A stretch of 64,000 bases of DNA from an uncultured Treponema sp. (lineage in GTDB: Bacteria > Spirochaetota > Spirochaetia > Treponematales > Treponemataceae), in contig CAMVCB010000001.1 of assembly GCA_947165895.1 (NCBI GenBank), positions 186,001-250,000 of the forward strand, written 5' to 3'. Numbering within the stretch: position 1 is the stretch's first letter; each line of letters starts with the position of its first letter. Below, one piece after another: positions 25,349 through 34,285 of this stretch. The notes below the pieces were generated by a model. The model made no database searches. It was not told the DNA's origin and saw only the letters and a list, made by a program, of their open reading frames with translations. The position numbers and the translations under genes were made by a program.

Positions 25349-25744
25349 TTATTCCGAGACTTTTTCGTAACCTAAAGATTCATCACTAATAAAATCACAG
25401 CAGGAGTCATAAATTACCTGGACGCTGGTATTACCCCTGTTAGATTCAAAAAACGATATATGTTCTTTTCTGATTTCTTCGCCGCCAAGCCAGATGCTTT
25501 CATCACTATCTTCTACAGGCTTTTGAGTGCAGATATAAATTAAAACATTGTCGTATTCCCGCTCATGCAGACTGTTCAGAGTAAAACTGAAGGTTAAATC
25601 ATTAAGACCATTAGGGAATTCGATTATTTCTTTTTCTTTCCAGTTGCCGCCCTTCCCGCTTACAAGAAAGTCGTGCATATCTGAAAGTTTTTTCTGTCTG
25701 AAATTTTCGGGAGCTGAGCCGAAAAGAAGTGCGTATCGGCTCAT
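25349..25744 (-). CDS. Uncharacterised protein with caspase-like pattern
   Basis: 131 residues. The order RYALLFGSAPEN, a middle strand YDNVLIYICTQ, WLGGEEIRKEHI and VQVIYDSCCDF resembles a minimal caspase (peptidase C14) fold, with the Cys of a D-S-C motif kept. The strand that would normally end in the catalytic Ser-Gly-His reads ICTQKP, so peptidase activity is doubtful. First gene of the loaP operon, 9 nt upstream of loaP. The fold call is tentative. Confidence 0.45.
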   Translation of the reverse strand: MSRYALLFGSAPENFRQKKLSDMHDFLVSGKGGNWKEKEIIEFPNGLNDLTFSFTLNSLHEREYDNVLIYICTQKPVEDSDESIWLGGEEIRKEHISFFESNRGNTSVQVIYDSCCDFISDESLGYEKVSE

Positions 25745-25751
25745 AAGCAGT

Positions 25752-25766
25752 CCCCCCGCAGGAGGG
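25752..25766 (-). promoter_or_regulatory. Hairpin sequestering the Shine-Dalgarno of the loaP operon
   Basis: Minus-strand CCCUCC (25766-25761), UGC loop, GGGGGG (25757-25752) form six base pairs. The GGGGGG is the only ribosome-binding candidate and lies 7 nt before the ATG at 25744. Confidence 0.5.
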
Positions 25767-25798
25767 AAATCGGATTAGAAGATACTATTAGAGAAGAG

Positions 25799-25845
<47 letters not shown>

Positions 25846-25859
25846 GTTAATGCCTTTGT

Positions 25860-25878
25860 AAGTACTTGTCAAGTACTT
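25860..25878. promoter_or_regulatory. Perfect palindrome overlapping a consensus -35 box
   Basis: AAGTACTTG-T-CAAGTACTT is a perfect 9-bp palindrome. It contains the minus-strand TTGACA (25872-25867); a 17-bp spacer leads to TAACCT (25849-25844), a weak -10 box that touches the GCAA array. A better -10 (CATAAT, near 25908) lies further upstream, in which case the palindrome would sit downstream of the start. Both readings suggest a repressor site. Confidence 0.55.
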
Positions 25879-25929
25879 TTTGTCATTTTTTTTCATATTT
25901 TTTATTATGCAAAAATAACAAATAAAAGC

Positions 25930-25962
25930 AAGGCTTTTTTAGTAAAAGGCTTTTTTAGTAAA
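25930..25962. repeat. Two tandem copies of a 17-bp unit
   Basis: AAGGCTTTTTTAGTAAA occurs twice in tandem (25930-25946 and 25946-25962). It lies downstream of the amylase gene and upstream of the loaP operon promoter. Confidence 0.6.
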
Positions 25963-25979
25963 GCATATAAAAGCAAAAA

Positions 25980-27383
25980 TTAATACACTACATAAATCTC
26001 ATGGGGGGTCAATTTTCCTGTAATCTGGTCTTTTTTAATCTTAAACTGCATGCCGTGAGCACTGTCGGTGTAAACTCCGTCTGGCAGGGAGGTGACAGCC
26101 TTAAACTTGACAGCATCTCCAGTATTAATAATTACCAATCCCTTTTTACCACGCTCAATGCATAAAATCTTACTTCCGCCGTCTTCATCAGCATTAAAAA
26201 GATTTTCTTCTTCTCCCCGCATTGCAGTCCTGAATTTATTTACAGCAATTACTTCAGGATTTTTAAATTCATCATTTCCTGCGTCTCCGATTTTTGATGC
26301 ACCAGGAAACTGAACTCCCTCCGCGCCCTTAGGCCTGCTGAAAAACAAAGGAGTTCCTTCTTTTCGCGCCGTAATGACAGCCCAGCCTGCGCGAAGCTGG
26401 AAGTTTGTAAGCTTTGCGCTTTCACCCTCATTCGCGTAGGTGTCGTGAGATTCAACCCAGGTTACAAGATTATTTCCGCCGGCATCATTGCGCCAGTTTT
26501 TAAGATACTTTGCAGATACAGAATCACTTTTTACTTGACTGCGGAGAGTTTTTCCGTAATGACTTGCGGTTACTGCAAGGTATTTTGCATAATCTTTTTC
26601 GCGGGTATTTTCTGCCTGCAAAACCTCGCCGTACAAAAATAAGTCAGCCGCCTTATGAAGCTTAAGACCGTTTACAGCCTCCGCTCCCGTAAAAACAGGC
26701 CAAAAATTATTTTTTGTGGCAGCCGGGTCAAGAGGATCATCAGGAAGGGCGATATGCTTTGCTGTATCAAAACGGAAACCATCTGCACCGCAATCAACTG
26801 CATCATTCATAAAGACCATAAAATAAGACTGAAACAAAGGATTTTCTGTATTTACGTCTGGAAGGCCACCCATAGAATGGCTTGTTGCCTGAAGTCTATT
26901 TGCAAAGCTTTTCACAGACTGGCTGCTGTTTGCGTGATAAAGTTTTTCAATTCCTCCACAGGCTTTTATAAAATCTGGATTTACAGCAGCTTTTTGTGGT
27001 GTCGTATGATTTGGTACGACGTCTACAATCACACCGATTCCAAGACTCTCTGCCTTTTTGCACATACGTTCAAAATCTTCGCGAGTTCCCAGCTGATAGT
27101 TCCCGATTTTCCAGTCAACCGGCTGATACTGATAATACCATTTTCCTCCACCATTACGGCCAAATAACTCAAGCCCGCCATTTTCTCCTTCAAGACAGGT
27201 ATTGATTGGAGAGGTCTGAATAGCGGTAAAACCGGCCTCTGCAATTTCCGGGAACTTTTCTTCTATAGTTTTAAATGACCAGCACCAGCAGTGTAAGATG
27301 GCGCCGTCTTTAATTTTTGATTTAGGAACAGCAAAAAGAAAGCTTGAAAGTAAAAATAACAAAGCAGTAAATACTTTTTTCAT
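25980..27383 (-). CDS. Secreted alpha-amylase (GH13)
   Basis: 467 residues with a signal peptide (MKKVFTALLFLLSSFLFA). The four GH13 regions are present: DVVPNH, GFRFDTAKH (nucleophile Asp), GEVL (acid/base Glu) and VESHDT (third acid). The N-terminal HCWCWSFKTIEEKFPEIAEAGFTAIQTSP segment matches bacterial AmyE-like enzymes. It should hydrolyse alpha-1,4-glucans in the periplasm or outside the cell. A short beta domain closes the protein (KGLVIINTGD). It follows the gene at 27405 by 21 nt with an AAGGA site and is probably co-transcribed with it. Confidence 0.88.
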   Translation of the reverse strand: MKKVFTALLFLLSSFLFAVPKSKIKDGAILHCWCWSFKTIEEKFPEIAEAGFTAIQTSPINTCLEGENGGLELFGRNGGGKWYYQYQPVDWKIGNYQLGTREDFERMCKKAESLGIGVIVDVVPNHTTPQKAAVNPDFIKACGGIEKLYHANSSQSVKSFANRLQATSHSMGGLPDVNTENPLFQSYFMVFMNDAVDCGADGFRFDTAKHIALPDDPLDPAATKNNFWPVFTGAEAVNGLKLHKAADLFLYGEVLQAENTREKDYAKYLAVTASHYGKTLRSQVKSDSVSAKYLKNWRNDAGGNNLVTWVESHDTYANEGESAKLTNFQLRAGWAVITARKEGTPLFFSRPKGAEGVQFPGASKIGDAGNDEFKNPEVIAVNKFRTAMRGEEENLFNADEDGGSKILCIERGKKGLVIINTGDAVKFKAVTSLPDGVYTDSAHGMQFKIKKDQITGKLTPHEIYVVY

Positions 27384-27404
27384 AATTAAAATCCTTCTAT
27401 ATGA

Positions 27405-28439
27405 TTACTGAATTTCTTTTGCACGCGCACCAAAAGTTCTCTGTCTTTCACGCACTGCCTGAATGTAAGGATTATTTCTTTCCAGTAAATCAATTACATC
27501 CCAGTACCAGTTAAGCGGAGGATTATGCGGCGGGAACAAGGCCGGCGGGTCTGGCTTTCGGCGGGAGTTAGCATCTTTTACAAGCTTCATTAAATCTTCA
27601 AAGGTCTTTTTATCTGCAAGGCGGACAAGATAAGGCTCTTTATCTGCAATTATAAAGGGGGAATCGAAGGCAGTCTTGCCGGTGAATTTGAAGCCGCGGC
27701 TTTCAAGGCTCATTGCCCCCTGGGGATTTCTTACAATTTTACTTCGGCCACTGACAGATGAATAATTCTGTTCCCGGCTTGTAATGTGCTTTGGAACAGA
27801 AAATTCCCCTTCCGGACGTTTAAAAAGCACCTGAGAAGCTTCAAAATCCATATCACTCTTCCAGTAGCGCACGTCATAGGCAGCACCGCCGTCAGCTGTG
27901 AGATATAGAAGGCCTATATTTTCGGGCAAAGTCTGTTCAAACATAGTAATACCTTCAGATTTTGCATGGCCTGTAAATATATTTCTGTCTTCATCATTCT
28001 GAATATAAAAATCAAGATAGATTTTATCATCTGCAAGAAGAAGTGGAATAAGATTTTTCTGCCGTCGGGAAAGCTCTGTTTCAAGCTCTAAAAATGACCA
28101 GTTTTCTCCATCTTTTAGATTTTTTACATCAAAATAGACCTGCTGAGCTTTTTTTGTAGTGCCGGAATTCCTTGTCCTTGGCTCCTTTTCCCCATATTCT
28201 TCAGGCTCCACTGCCCTGTCATAATACCAGCCGTAATATTCTTTAAGCAAAACCACAATCTGCGCTTCACCGCCGGAAGCTGCACCTTCACCAGAAAGAG
28301 CCCCGCCAGCACCGATCTCTTCAAAAAAAACAATTCTGTCTTTACCCTCCCAGATGCCGTAAAGGGAGGAAGGAATAGATTGAGAAAAAATCAGGACACA
28401 GGAAAATATCATGACTAAGAAAATAAGAGGCTTTTTCAT
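27405..28439 (-). CDS. Secreted protein of unknown function
   Basis: 344 residues with an N-terminal signal peptide (PLIFLVMIFSCVLIFSQS). The region IPSSLYGIWEGKDRIVFFEE and the VYFDVKNL and FSVPKHITS segments are beta-rich; I recognise no catalytic motif. It resembles uncharacterised periplasmic proteins of treponemes. It probably shares a transcript with the amylase. A GATAAT box (28451-28446) lies only 6 nt before the ATG, so this message too may be leaderless. Confidence 0.65.
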   Translation of the reverse strand: MKKPLIFLVMIFSCVLIFSQSIPSSLYGIWEGKDRIVFFEEIGAGGALSGEGAASGGEAQIVVLLKEYYGWYYDRAVEPEEYGEKEPRTRNSGTTKKAQQVYFDVKNLKDGENWSFLELETELSRRQKNLIPLLLADDKIYLDFYIQNDEDRNIFTGHAKSEGITMFEQTLPENIGLLYLTADGGAAYDVRYWKSDMDFEASQVLFKRPEGEFSVPKHITSREQNYSSVSGRSKIVRNPQGAMSLESRGFKFTGKTAFDSPFIIADKEPYLVRLADKKTFEDLMKLVKDANSRRKPDPPALFPPHNPPLNWYWDVIDLLERNNPYIQAVRERQRTFGARAKEIQ

Positions 28440-28529
28440 AGATTTATTATCGGAAAAAAGATCGGTCTTATTAATTCGGATAAAACTTCTGCAAGGCTAT
28501 ATTTCTTTTTATTTCTAATGAATTTTTAT

Positions 28530-28592
28530 TTGACAAATTAATTTTACAGGCTTACACTTAAATTAATTAAACACTAAATAAAAACGTTTAAT
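28530..28592 (+). promoter_or_regulatory. Promoter and putative operator of the arabinoside transport operon
   Basis: TTGACA (28530-28535), a 17-bp spacer and TACACT (28553-28558). Just downstream, ATTAAAC (28566-28572) is inverted as GTTTAAT (28586-28592), two turns apart centre to centre. A regulator bound there would block the start; the ArsR-type gene at 33306 is the obvious candidate. Confidence 0.6.
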
Positions 28593-28622
28593 AGTTATTA
28601 AAACAAAAAAAGGAGGACAATT

Positions 28623-29918
28623 ATGGCTAAATTGTCAAAAATTGTTGGTGCAGCCCTTGGGCTTGCGCTTGCTGCCGGAACTGTTGGTTGTAAAGCAGAT
28701 AAGAAATCATCATCTTCAACAGGAAAAACAAAACTTTCATTCTGGACTTTCCAGAATGCTCATGCAGAATTCATGAAGGATGCTGCTGAAACCTGGAACA
28801 AACAGAATCCAAACGAACAGATTGAACTTGAAGTTGAGGTTCTTGGTTATGATGAAATGCACAACAAGCTTTTGATTGCCCTGCAGTCTGGTTCTGGTGC
28901 CCCTGATATTTCTGATATCGAAATCGGAAAATTTGCTAACTATCTGAAGGGTAAAAATCCTCCTCTTGTAAAACTGAATGATTTGCTTGATATGGACCAC
29001 CTTATCAAAGGCCGCTTTAATCCATATACAAAAAATGGAAACATTTACGGTGTTGACTACCACGTAGGTGCAGCTGTTATCTACTACAATAAAGAAATCC
29101 TTGATCAGGCAGGCGTAAGCGCTGATGACATCAAGACCTGGGATGATTTCTACCGCATCGGAAAAATCGTAGTTCAGAAGACAGGAAAACCAATGACAAC
29201 TGTTGAATCAACAGAGCACTGGTCATTCTATCCTCTTATTGCTCAGCAGGGCGGCGACTTCCTTGATAAAGACGGAAACGGAGCTTTGGACAGCGAAATC
29301 AATATCAAAACTCTTGAATTCATTGTAAAACTCGTTGATGAAGGAATCGCTCAGATTGCACCTGCCGGCTTCCATCACTCAGAAGAGTACTGGTCATTCA
29401 TGAACAACGGCGGCGCTGCAAGCATCTGGATGCCGCTATGGTACATGAACCGCTTTACAGACTATATGCCAAAACTCAGCGGAAAAATCATCGTTCGTCC
29501 TATGCCTCGCTGGACTCCGGACGGAGCTCGTTCAGCTGGTCTTGGTGGAACTGGTACTGCAATTCCTTCTCAGGGAAAACACACAGACCTTGCTTCACGC
29601 TTTATGGTTTATGCAAAGGCTTCTAAAGAAGGTTCTATCAAAACATGGACATTGCTTGGTTTTGATCCAATCCGCTGGGATGCATGGACAGATCCTGCTA
29701 TGAAGGCTCCAAACAAGTTTACAGCTTACTTTGGCGACGGTGTATTTGACATGCTGGTTAGCATTAAGGATGAAATTCTTGGTGTAAACGGCGGCGACAA
29801 ATTCCCTGAAGCACAGAGTCTTGTTCAGAAAAATGTAATGTACAAGGTTCTTGGTGAAAGATCAGCAACTCCTCGCCAGGCACTTGTAGATGCAAACAAG
29901 ATTTTAAACAGCAAGTAA
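28623..29918 (+). CDS. ABC transporter sugar-binding lipoprotein (family 1)
   Basis: 431 residues. A lipoprotein signal ends in TVGC (Cys at about residue 23), as in spirochaetes. The mature part is a family 1 solute-binding protein (KLSFWTFQNAHAEFMKDAAETWNK, DISDIEIGKFANYL, GVDYHVGAAVIYYNKEIL, later LGGTGTAIPSQGK). It is close to the AraN/MsmE type. Because the operon ends with a GH51 arabinofuranosidase, the ligand is probably an arabino-oligosaccharide. AGGAGG precedes the ATG. Confidence 0.88.
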   Translation: MAKLSKIVGAALGLALAAGTVGCKADKKSSSSTGKTKLSFWTFQNAHAEFMKDAAETWNKQNPNEQIELEVEVLGYDEMHNKLLIALQSGSGAPDISDIEIGKFANYLKGKNPPLVKLNDLLDMDHLIKGRFNPYTKNGNIYGVDYHVGAAVIYYNKEILDQAGVSADDIKTWDDFYRIGKIVVQKTGKPMTTVESTEHWSFYPLIAQQGGDFLDKDGNGALDSEINIKTLEFIVKLVDEGIAQIAPAGFHHSEEYWSFMNNGGAASIWMPLWYMNRFTDYMPKLSGKIIVRPMPRWTPDGARSAGLGGTGTAIPSQGKHTDLASRFMVYAKASKEGSIKTWTLLGFDPIRWDAWTDPAMKAPNKFTAYFGDGVFDMLVSIKDEILGVNGGDKFPEAQSLVQKNVMYKVLGERSATPRQALVDANKILNSK

Positions 29919-29989
29919 TTAAAAAAAACTAAAACAGTCTGATAAGTCCGGGAAAGACGGGCTTGTCAGACAAGCTTTAAGGATTTTAT

Positions 29990-30901
29990 ATGAAAAATAA
30001 AAGCAAAAAATCCCTTTCCCAAACTCTGATTAATCAAAAAACGGCACCATGGATATTTGTGTCACCCTTTTTGATCTCATTTTTACTGTTTATATTATAT
30101 CCCCTCATCAGCACATTTATTATGAGCTTTCAGGATGTAGCGGGCTTTGATGACGTTACATTTATTGGTCTTAAAAACTATAAAAATCTGAATAACGAGC
30201 AGTTTTTTCATGCCCTTCAGAACTCTACGATTTATACAATTTTAACAATTATTGTATTGATTCCCCTTCCTATGTTTCTTGCAGTTCTTGTTAATTCAAA
30301 GACAACAAAATTTAAGAATTTCTTCAGATCTGCATATTTTCTTCCGGCCCTGACCTCTGTTGTTGTTGCCGGATTATTCTTCAGATATGTTTTCAGTGAG
30401 CAGGAAACTGCTTTTGTAAATTCTGTTTTAATAAAGCTTGGAGCGGCCCCTAAAAAATGGCTTTTCCAGCGGGCAACGACCATGTTCGTTCTTGTCCTCT
30501 TCTGTACCTGGAAATGGATTGGCGTAAACATGATTTATTTTCTTTCAGGATTGAATGCAATTCCACAGGAGCAGTATGAAGCTGCCGATATTGACGGGGT
30601 TAATTCCTGGCAGAAATTCTGGTATGTAACAGTGCCTAATTTGAAAAATGTAACTGTTTATGTAGTTACAATCAGTGTTTACGGCGGTTTTGCAATGTTC
30701 GGAGAAACCTACACAATGTTCGGTTCTGCAGCATCGCCAGGTGACATCGGTTTGACTATGGTTTCTTACATTTACCTTGAAGGCTTCAACTTTGCCCGCC
30801 TTGGTATGGGTTCTGCAATTGGTGTTGCCCTCTTTGCAGTCATTATGATTGTAAATGTCGTTCAGCTCTGGCTGACTGGTGCTTTCAAAAAAGGAGAATA
30901 A
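29990..30901 (+). CDS. ABC transporter permease, AraP/UgpA-like
   Basis: 303 residues with six hydrophobic spans (first at 20-42, APWIFVSPFLISFLLFILYP) and the EAA loop EQYEAADIDGVNSWQKFWYVTVPNL in the cytoplasmic loop, as expected for MalF-type binding-protein-dependent permeases. It pairs with the next gene. The transport ATPase is missing from the locus, so a shared MsmX/UgpC-type ATPase encoded elsewhere is likely. Confidence 0.88.
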   Translation: MKNKSKKSLSQTLINQKTAPWIFVSPFLISFLLFILYPLISTFIMSFQDVAGFDDVTFIGLKNYKNLNNEQFFHALQNSTIYTILTIIVLIPLPMFLAVLVNSKTTKFKNFFRSAYFLPALTSVVVAGLFFRYVFSEQETAFVNSVLIKLGAAPKKWLFQRATTMFVLVLFCTWKWIGVNMIYFLSGLNAIPQEQYEAADIDGVNSWQKFWYVTVPNLKNVTVYVVTISVYGGFAMFGETYTMFGSAASPGDIGLTMVSYIYLEGFNFARLGMGSAIGVALFAVIMIVNVVQLWLTGAFKKGE

Positions 30902-30906
30902 CCGAT

Positions 30907-31749
30907 ATGAAAGAAAAAAATGCCATTTTTAAAACTTTTTTGAAATATATTATCCTCGCTGTCATCCTTCTTTTCTGTGTCATGCCTTTTATCTTTATGC
31001 TGCTTTCTTCTCTGCGTCCGGGCGCTCAGATGGTACAGAACGGCCTTACACTGGATTTTAATCCAAAGACTATGAGCCTCCACAACTTTAAGGCCCTCTT
31101 CGGCTACAATCACGGAATGTTCTTCCTCTGGTTTAAGAACAGTATTGTGCTCACAGCCCTGCAGACAGCCTTTTCACTTTTGTTCTGTGCAATGGTAGGC
31201 TACGGACTTGGAGTTTATAATTTCAAGGGACGAAATGTCATCTTCCTTATTGTACTTGCCGTTATGATGATTCCGACAGAGGTACTCATTCTCCCTTTGT
31301 TTAAGCTTGTGGTAAAAATCAAGTTAATCAACACAAAGGCTGGAGTTATTCTTCCTTTTGTTGTATCATCCTTTGCAGTTTTTTATTTCCGCCAGTATTG
31401 TCTGGGACTGCCTCTGGAGCTGATAGATTCAGCCCGAATTGACGGCTGCAACGAAATAAGCATTTTCTTTAAGATTATGAGCCCTGTTATGCTTCCCGCA
31501 TATGCAGCTATCATGATTTTACAGGCTATGAACAGCTGGAACGGATTTGTATGGCCCTTGATTGCCCTTCGTTCCAACGAAAACATGACCTTACCAATAG
31601 GTTTGAACGCACTTTTAACACCTTACGGAAACAACTATGATGTTCTTCTTGCGGGTGCAGTGTTTTCTGTAATTCCGATTATTATTCTTTTCCTTATCAA
31701 TCAGAAGGCTTTCATTACAGGTTTAACAGTTGGAAGCGTAAAGGGGTAA
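30907..31749 (+). CDS. ABC transporter permease, AraQ/UgpE-like
   Basis: 280 residues with six hydrophobic spans and the EAA loop ELIDSARIDGCNEISIFFKIMSPVMLPA. This is the MalG-type partner of the upstream permease, five nt away. The N-terminus (FLKYIILAVILLFCVMPFIFML) is typical. Inner membrane; imports the ligand delivered by the lipoprotein. Confidence 0.88.
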   Translation: MKEKNAIFKTFLKYIILAVILLFCVMPFIFMLLSSLRPGAQMVQNGLTLDFNPKTMSLHNFKALFGYNHGMFFLWFKNSIVLTALQTAFSLLFCAMVGYGLGVYNFKGRNVIFLIVLAVMMIPTEVLILPLFKLVVKIKLINTKAGVILPFVVSSFAVFYFRQYCLGLPLELIDSARIDGCNEISIFFKIMSPVMLPAYAAIMILQAMNSWNGFVWPLIALRSNENMTLPIGLNALLTPYGNNYDVLLAGAVFSVIPIIILFLINQKAFITGLTVGSVKG

Positions 31750-31752
31750 TTT

Positions 31753-33240
31753 ATGAGCAGTGTTTCAATTTTCATTGAAAAGAATTTCAAGCTTGCAGAT
31801 GTAGACGACAGATTGTTCAGTTCTTTTATTGAACATCTTGGCCGTGCTGTATATACAGGTATTTATGAACCGGGGCATAAGGATGCTGATGAACAGGGCT
31901 TCCGCAAGGACGTTATCAAACTTGTTCAGGAGCTGGGAGTTTCTCTGGTCCGCTATCCGGGAGGAAATTTCCTTTCCGGCTATAAGTGGACAGACGGAAT
32001 CGGGCCAAAAGAGCTTCGGCCAAAGCGCCTGGACCTTGCCTGGAAGACGATTGAGTCAAATCAGTTTGGTATAGACGAATTTTACGACTGGTCAAAAAAG
32101 GCCGGTACGGGAATTATGGGAGCCGTAAACATGGGAACGGGTACTCCAAAAGAGGCCGGAGAGCTTGTAGAATACTGTAACTTTCCGGGCGGAACTGCAT
32201 GGAGTGATTTAAGAAAGAAAAACGGTCACGAGCAGCCTTACGGGATTAAAACCTGGTGCATTGGAAACGAAATGGACGGTCCATGGCAGATTTGTCACCT
32301 TGACGCGGTTGATTACGGTAAAAAGGCCCGCGAAACTGCAAAAATCATGAAATGGGTTGATGATTCGCTTGAGCTTGTAGCCTGCGGAAGTGCAACTTCC
32401 CTGCTTCCGACCTTCCCAGAATGGGACAGAATCGTTCTTGAGCACACTTACGACCATATTGATTATCTTTCGCTTCATCGTTACTACGAAAATCTTGGTA
32501 ATGATGATGATTTCCTTGCTTCCTTTGTGGAAATGGATTCTTTCATTCACAGTGTTACAGCCACTGCTGATTATGTAAAGGCTCTGAAGAGAAGCAAAAA
32601 AACAATCAACCTTTCTTTTGATGAATGGAACGTATGGTACCAGCAGAAGCAGCAGCCTCACGGCTGGGAAGAAGTACCTGCCCTTCTTGAAGACCGCTAC
32701 TCTCTGCTGGACGCCCTGGTTTTTGGCGGACTTGGAATTACTCTTTTGAATAACTCTGACCGCGTAAAAATTGCCTGCCTTGCCCAGCTTGTAAACGTTA
32801 TCGCTCCTATTTTTACAATGAAAGGCGGTTCCGTAATCAGACAGACAATTTTCTGGCCTTTCAAGCATCTTTCTATGTATGGCCGGGGCTCTGTATTAAA
32901 AACCTTAATCAAGTCACCGACAATCGAAACCTGCTACGGCGATACTCCGGCTCTTGCAACCGCAGTAGTTCATCAGGAAGAAAAGCAGGAGCTTACTGTA
33001 TTCTGTCTTAATATCGATAAAAAGCAGAATCACCAGCTCAAGCTTGAACTGCATGACTTTGCGGACATGACTATGACAGAACATATCGTTCTTTCTGGAA
33101 GTGATTTACATGCAATAAACACCTTCGAAAAGCCTGATAATGTTGCACCACGCAACCTTGAGGTCGTAAAGGGTGAAAAGGGAGTTTTCAATGTCAATAT
33201 TGATAAGCTTTCATGGAATGTACTTCGCTTTAAATATTAG
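31753..33240 (+). CDS. abfA: Alpha-L-arabinofuranosidase (GH51)
   Basis: 495 residues, a typical intracellular GH51 length, with no signal peptide. RLFSSFIEHLGRAVYTGIYEP, RYPGGNFLSGYKW, the acid/base segment CIGNEMDGPWQ and the nucleophile segment FDEWNVWY are all present, followed by the C-terminal beta domain. The enzyme releases L-arabinose from arabino-oligosaccharides taken up by the preceding ABC transporter, three nt upstream. Confidence 0.93.
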   Translation: MSSVSIFIEKNFKLADVDDRLFSSFIEHLGRAVYTGIYEPGHKDADEQGFRKDVIKLVQELGVSLVRYPGGNFLSGYKWTDGIGPKELRPKRLDLAWKTIESNQFGIDEFYDWSKKAGTGIMGAVNMGTGTPKEAGELVEYCNFPGGTAWSDLRKKNGHEQPYGIKTWCIGNEMDGPWQICHLDAVDYGKKARETAKIMKWVDDSLELVACGSATSLLPTFPEWDRIVLEHTYDHIDYLSLHRYYENLGNDDDFLASFVEMDSFIHSVTATADYVKALKRSKKTINLSFDEWNVWYQQKQQPHGWEEVPALLEDRYSLLDALVFGGLGITLLNNSDRVKIACLAQLVNVIAPIFTMKGGSVIRQTIFWPFKHLSMYGRGSVLKTLIKSPTIETCYGDTPALATAVVHQEEKQELTVFCLNIDKKQNHQLKLELHDFADMTMTEHIVLSGSDLHAINTFEKPDNVAPRNLEVVKGEKGVFNVNIDKLSWNVLRFKY

Positions 33241-33267
33241 TAAAAAGTGATTTAAAAATAAAAAAAA

Positions 33268-33307
33268 AACTGAACTGAAAATCCTCCTTTTCAGTTCAGT
33301 TTTTTTT
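33268..33307. terminator. Bidirectional intrinsic terminator
   Basis: AACTGAACTGAAAA (33268-33281), loop TCCTCC, TTTTCAGTTCAGTT (33288-33301): a 14-bp perfect stem with a T-run to 33307 on the right and an A-run on the left. It serves the convergent abfA and ArsR-type genes. Confidence 0.92.
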
Positions 33308-34223
33308 ATGCTCTTTCTGAAAAAAGTGCCCTGACTTTTATATCCTGATTGTAATTTCCAAAGCCCTTTCCAAAAATTGTACAGCCTCCGATATTGGCAG
33401 CAGTTTCCGGCACGCTTATTCTTAAGGTGACTGTCTGGTCAGCCTTAATCTGTAAATCATTAACCGTAACGTCAGAAATTTTTCCACCGTCAATAAAGGT
33501 TCCGTTTTCATTGATGACAAGAAGCTTTAAAAGACCGTAAGAATTCCAGTGCTTGTCCCACCAGTCAGGAGTAAAAAGACCGCGTTTTTCCCCAAAATCT
33601 CCCGGGCTTGTCCAGTAACCGATATTTTTGTCATTTATAGAAAAATAAATGTCACTTGGCCAGTTTTCGCAGATTCCCGGAGCCTCAGAGCCGATTTCAA
33701 AAGAAAACTGAAGCTCCTTCAATGTCTGGTTTTCTTCAAGATAGTTTGGAATGCGGTATTCAATAAATCCCTTTGAAAACCATAAAATTCCGGCAGCGCT
33801 TGCCTCAGGATCATCAAAATAGCGGGGAGAATCAACCTCACCTATTACTTTATCTATGCTGGCAATTCCGCAAGTCGGATAAACCTTGTATTGAGTAAAG
33901 TTTCCGACAGGAATTTCTGTTTCATACATTTTTGTTTTATCGTTTGCAGATAAAATATCAATGACAAACTGATAGTCTTTTAAAGTACAGTTTTTCTGAG
34001 ACCCCCGGATTCCCGGAGAGTAAACCTGTTCAACAAGATTTGATTCTTCCAGGATTTTCATGTGGTGGGTAACCGCACCATTCGTTATATTGCAGGCTTC
34101 TGCCAGTTCATTCAGATTTATATTACGATTGTTTGCAATAAGCCTGAGCATCTGTAAGCGGGTCGGCGAAAGCAGGGCTTTGCAAAGTGCTTCAATTTCA
34201 GCATCACTTCTAAGCGTTCTCAT
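33306..34223 (-). CDS. ArsR-type HTH regulator with a large C-terminal sensor domain
   Basis: 305 residues. Residues 1-90 form an ArsR winged helix (ALLSPTRLQMLRLIANN, LNELAEACNITNGAVTHHMKILEE). The remaining 200 residues are beta-rich (WFSKGFIEYRIPNYL, LQFSFEIGSEAPG) and look like a ligand-binding module rather than a metal site; the classical Cys metal ligands are absent. Such fused ArsR proteins accompany arabinoside genes in Firmicutes. It converges with the transport operon and is its likely regulator. The -10 box lies 6 nt before the ATG. Confidence 0.75.
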   Translation of the reverse strand: MRTLRSDAEIEALCKALLSPTRLQMLRLIANNRNINLNELAEACNITNGAVTHHMKILEESNLVEQVYSPGIRGSQKNCTLKDYQFVIDILSANDKTKMYETEIPVGNFTQYKVYPTCGIASIDKVIGEVDSPRYFDDPEASAAGILWFSKGFIEYRIPNYLEENQTLKELQFSFEIGSEAPGICENWPSDIYFSINDKNIGYWTSPGDFGEKRGLFTPDWWDKHWNSYGLLKLLVINENGTFIDGGKISDVTVNDLQIKADQTVTLRISVPETAANIGGCTIFGKGFGNYNQDIKVRALFSERA

Positions 34224-34229
34224 ACATTT

Positions 34230-34258
34230 ATTATAACGAATGGTAAAACTTTGTGCAA
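34230..34258 (-). promoter_or_regulatory. Probable leaderless promoter of the ArsR-type regulator
   Basis: Minus-strand TATAAT (34235-34230) lies six bases before the ATG at 34223, with a partial -35 TTGCAC (34258-34253) at 17 bp spacing. Confidence 0.5.
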
Positions 34259-34285
34259 AGCTTTAAAATAAATATATTTTCAAGC

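Noticed and set aside
26655..27167. 170-residue plus-strand ORF
   Set aside because: Antisense to the GH13 amylase, covering its conserved motifs.
32209..32868. 219-residue minus-strand ORF
   Set aside because: Antisense to the GH51 gene through its catalytic region; no own start signals or recognisable motifs.
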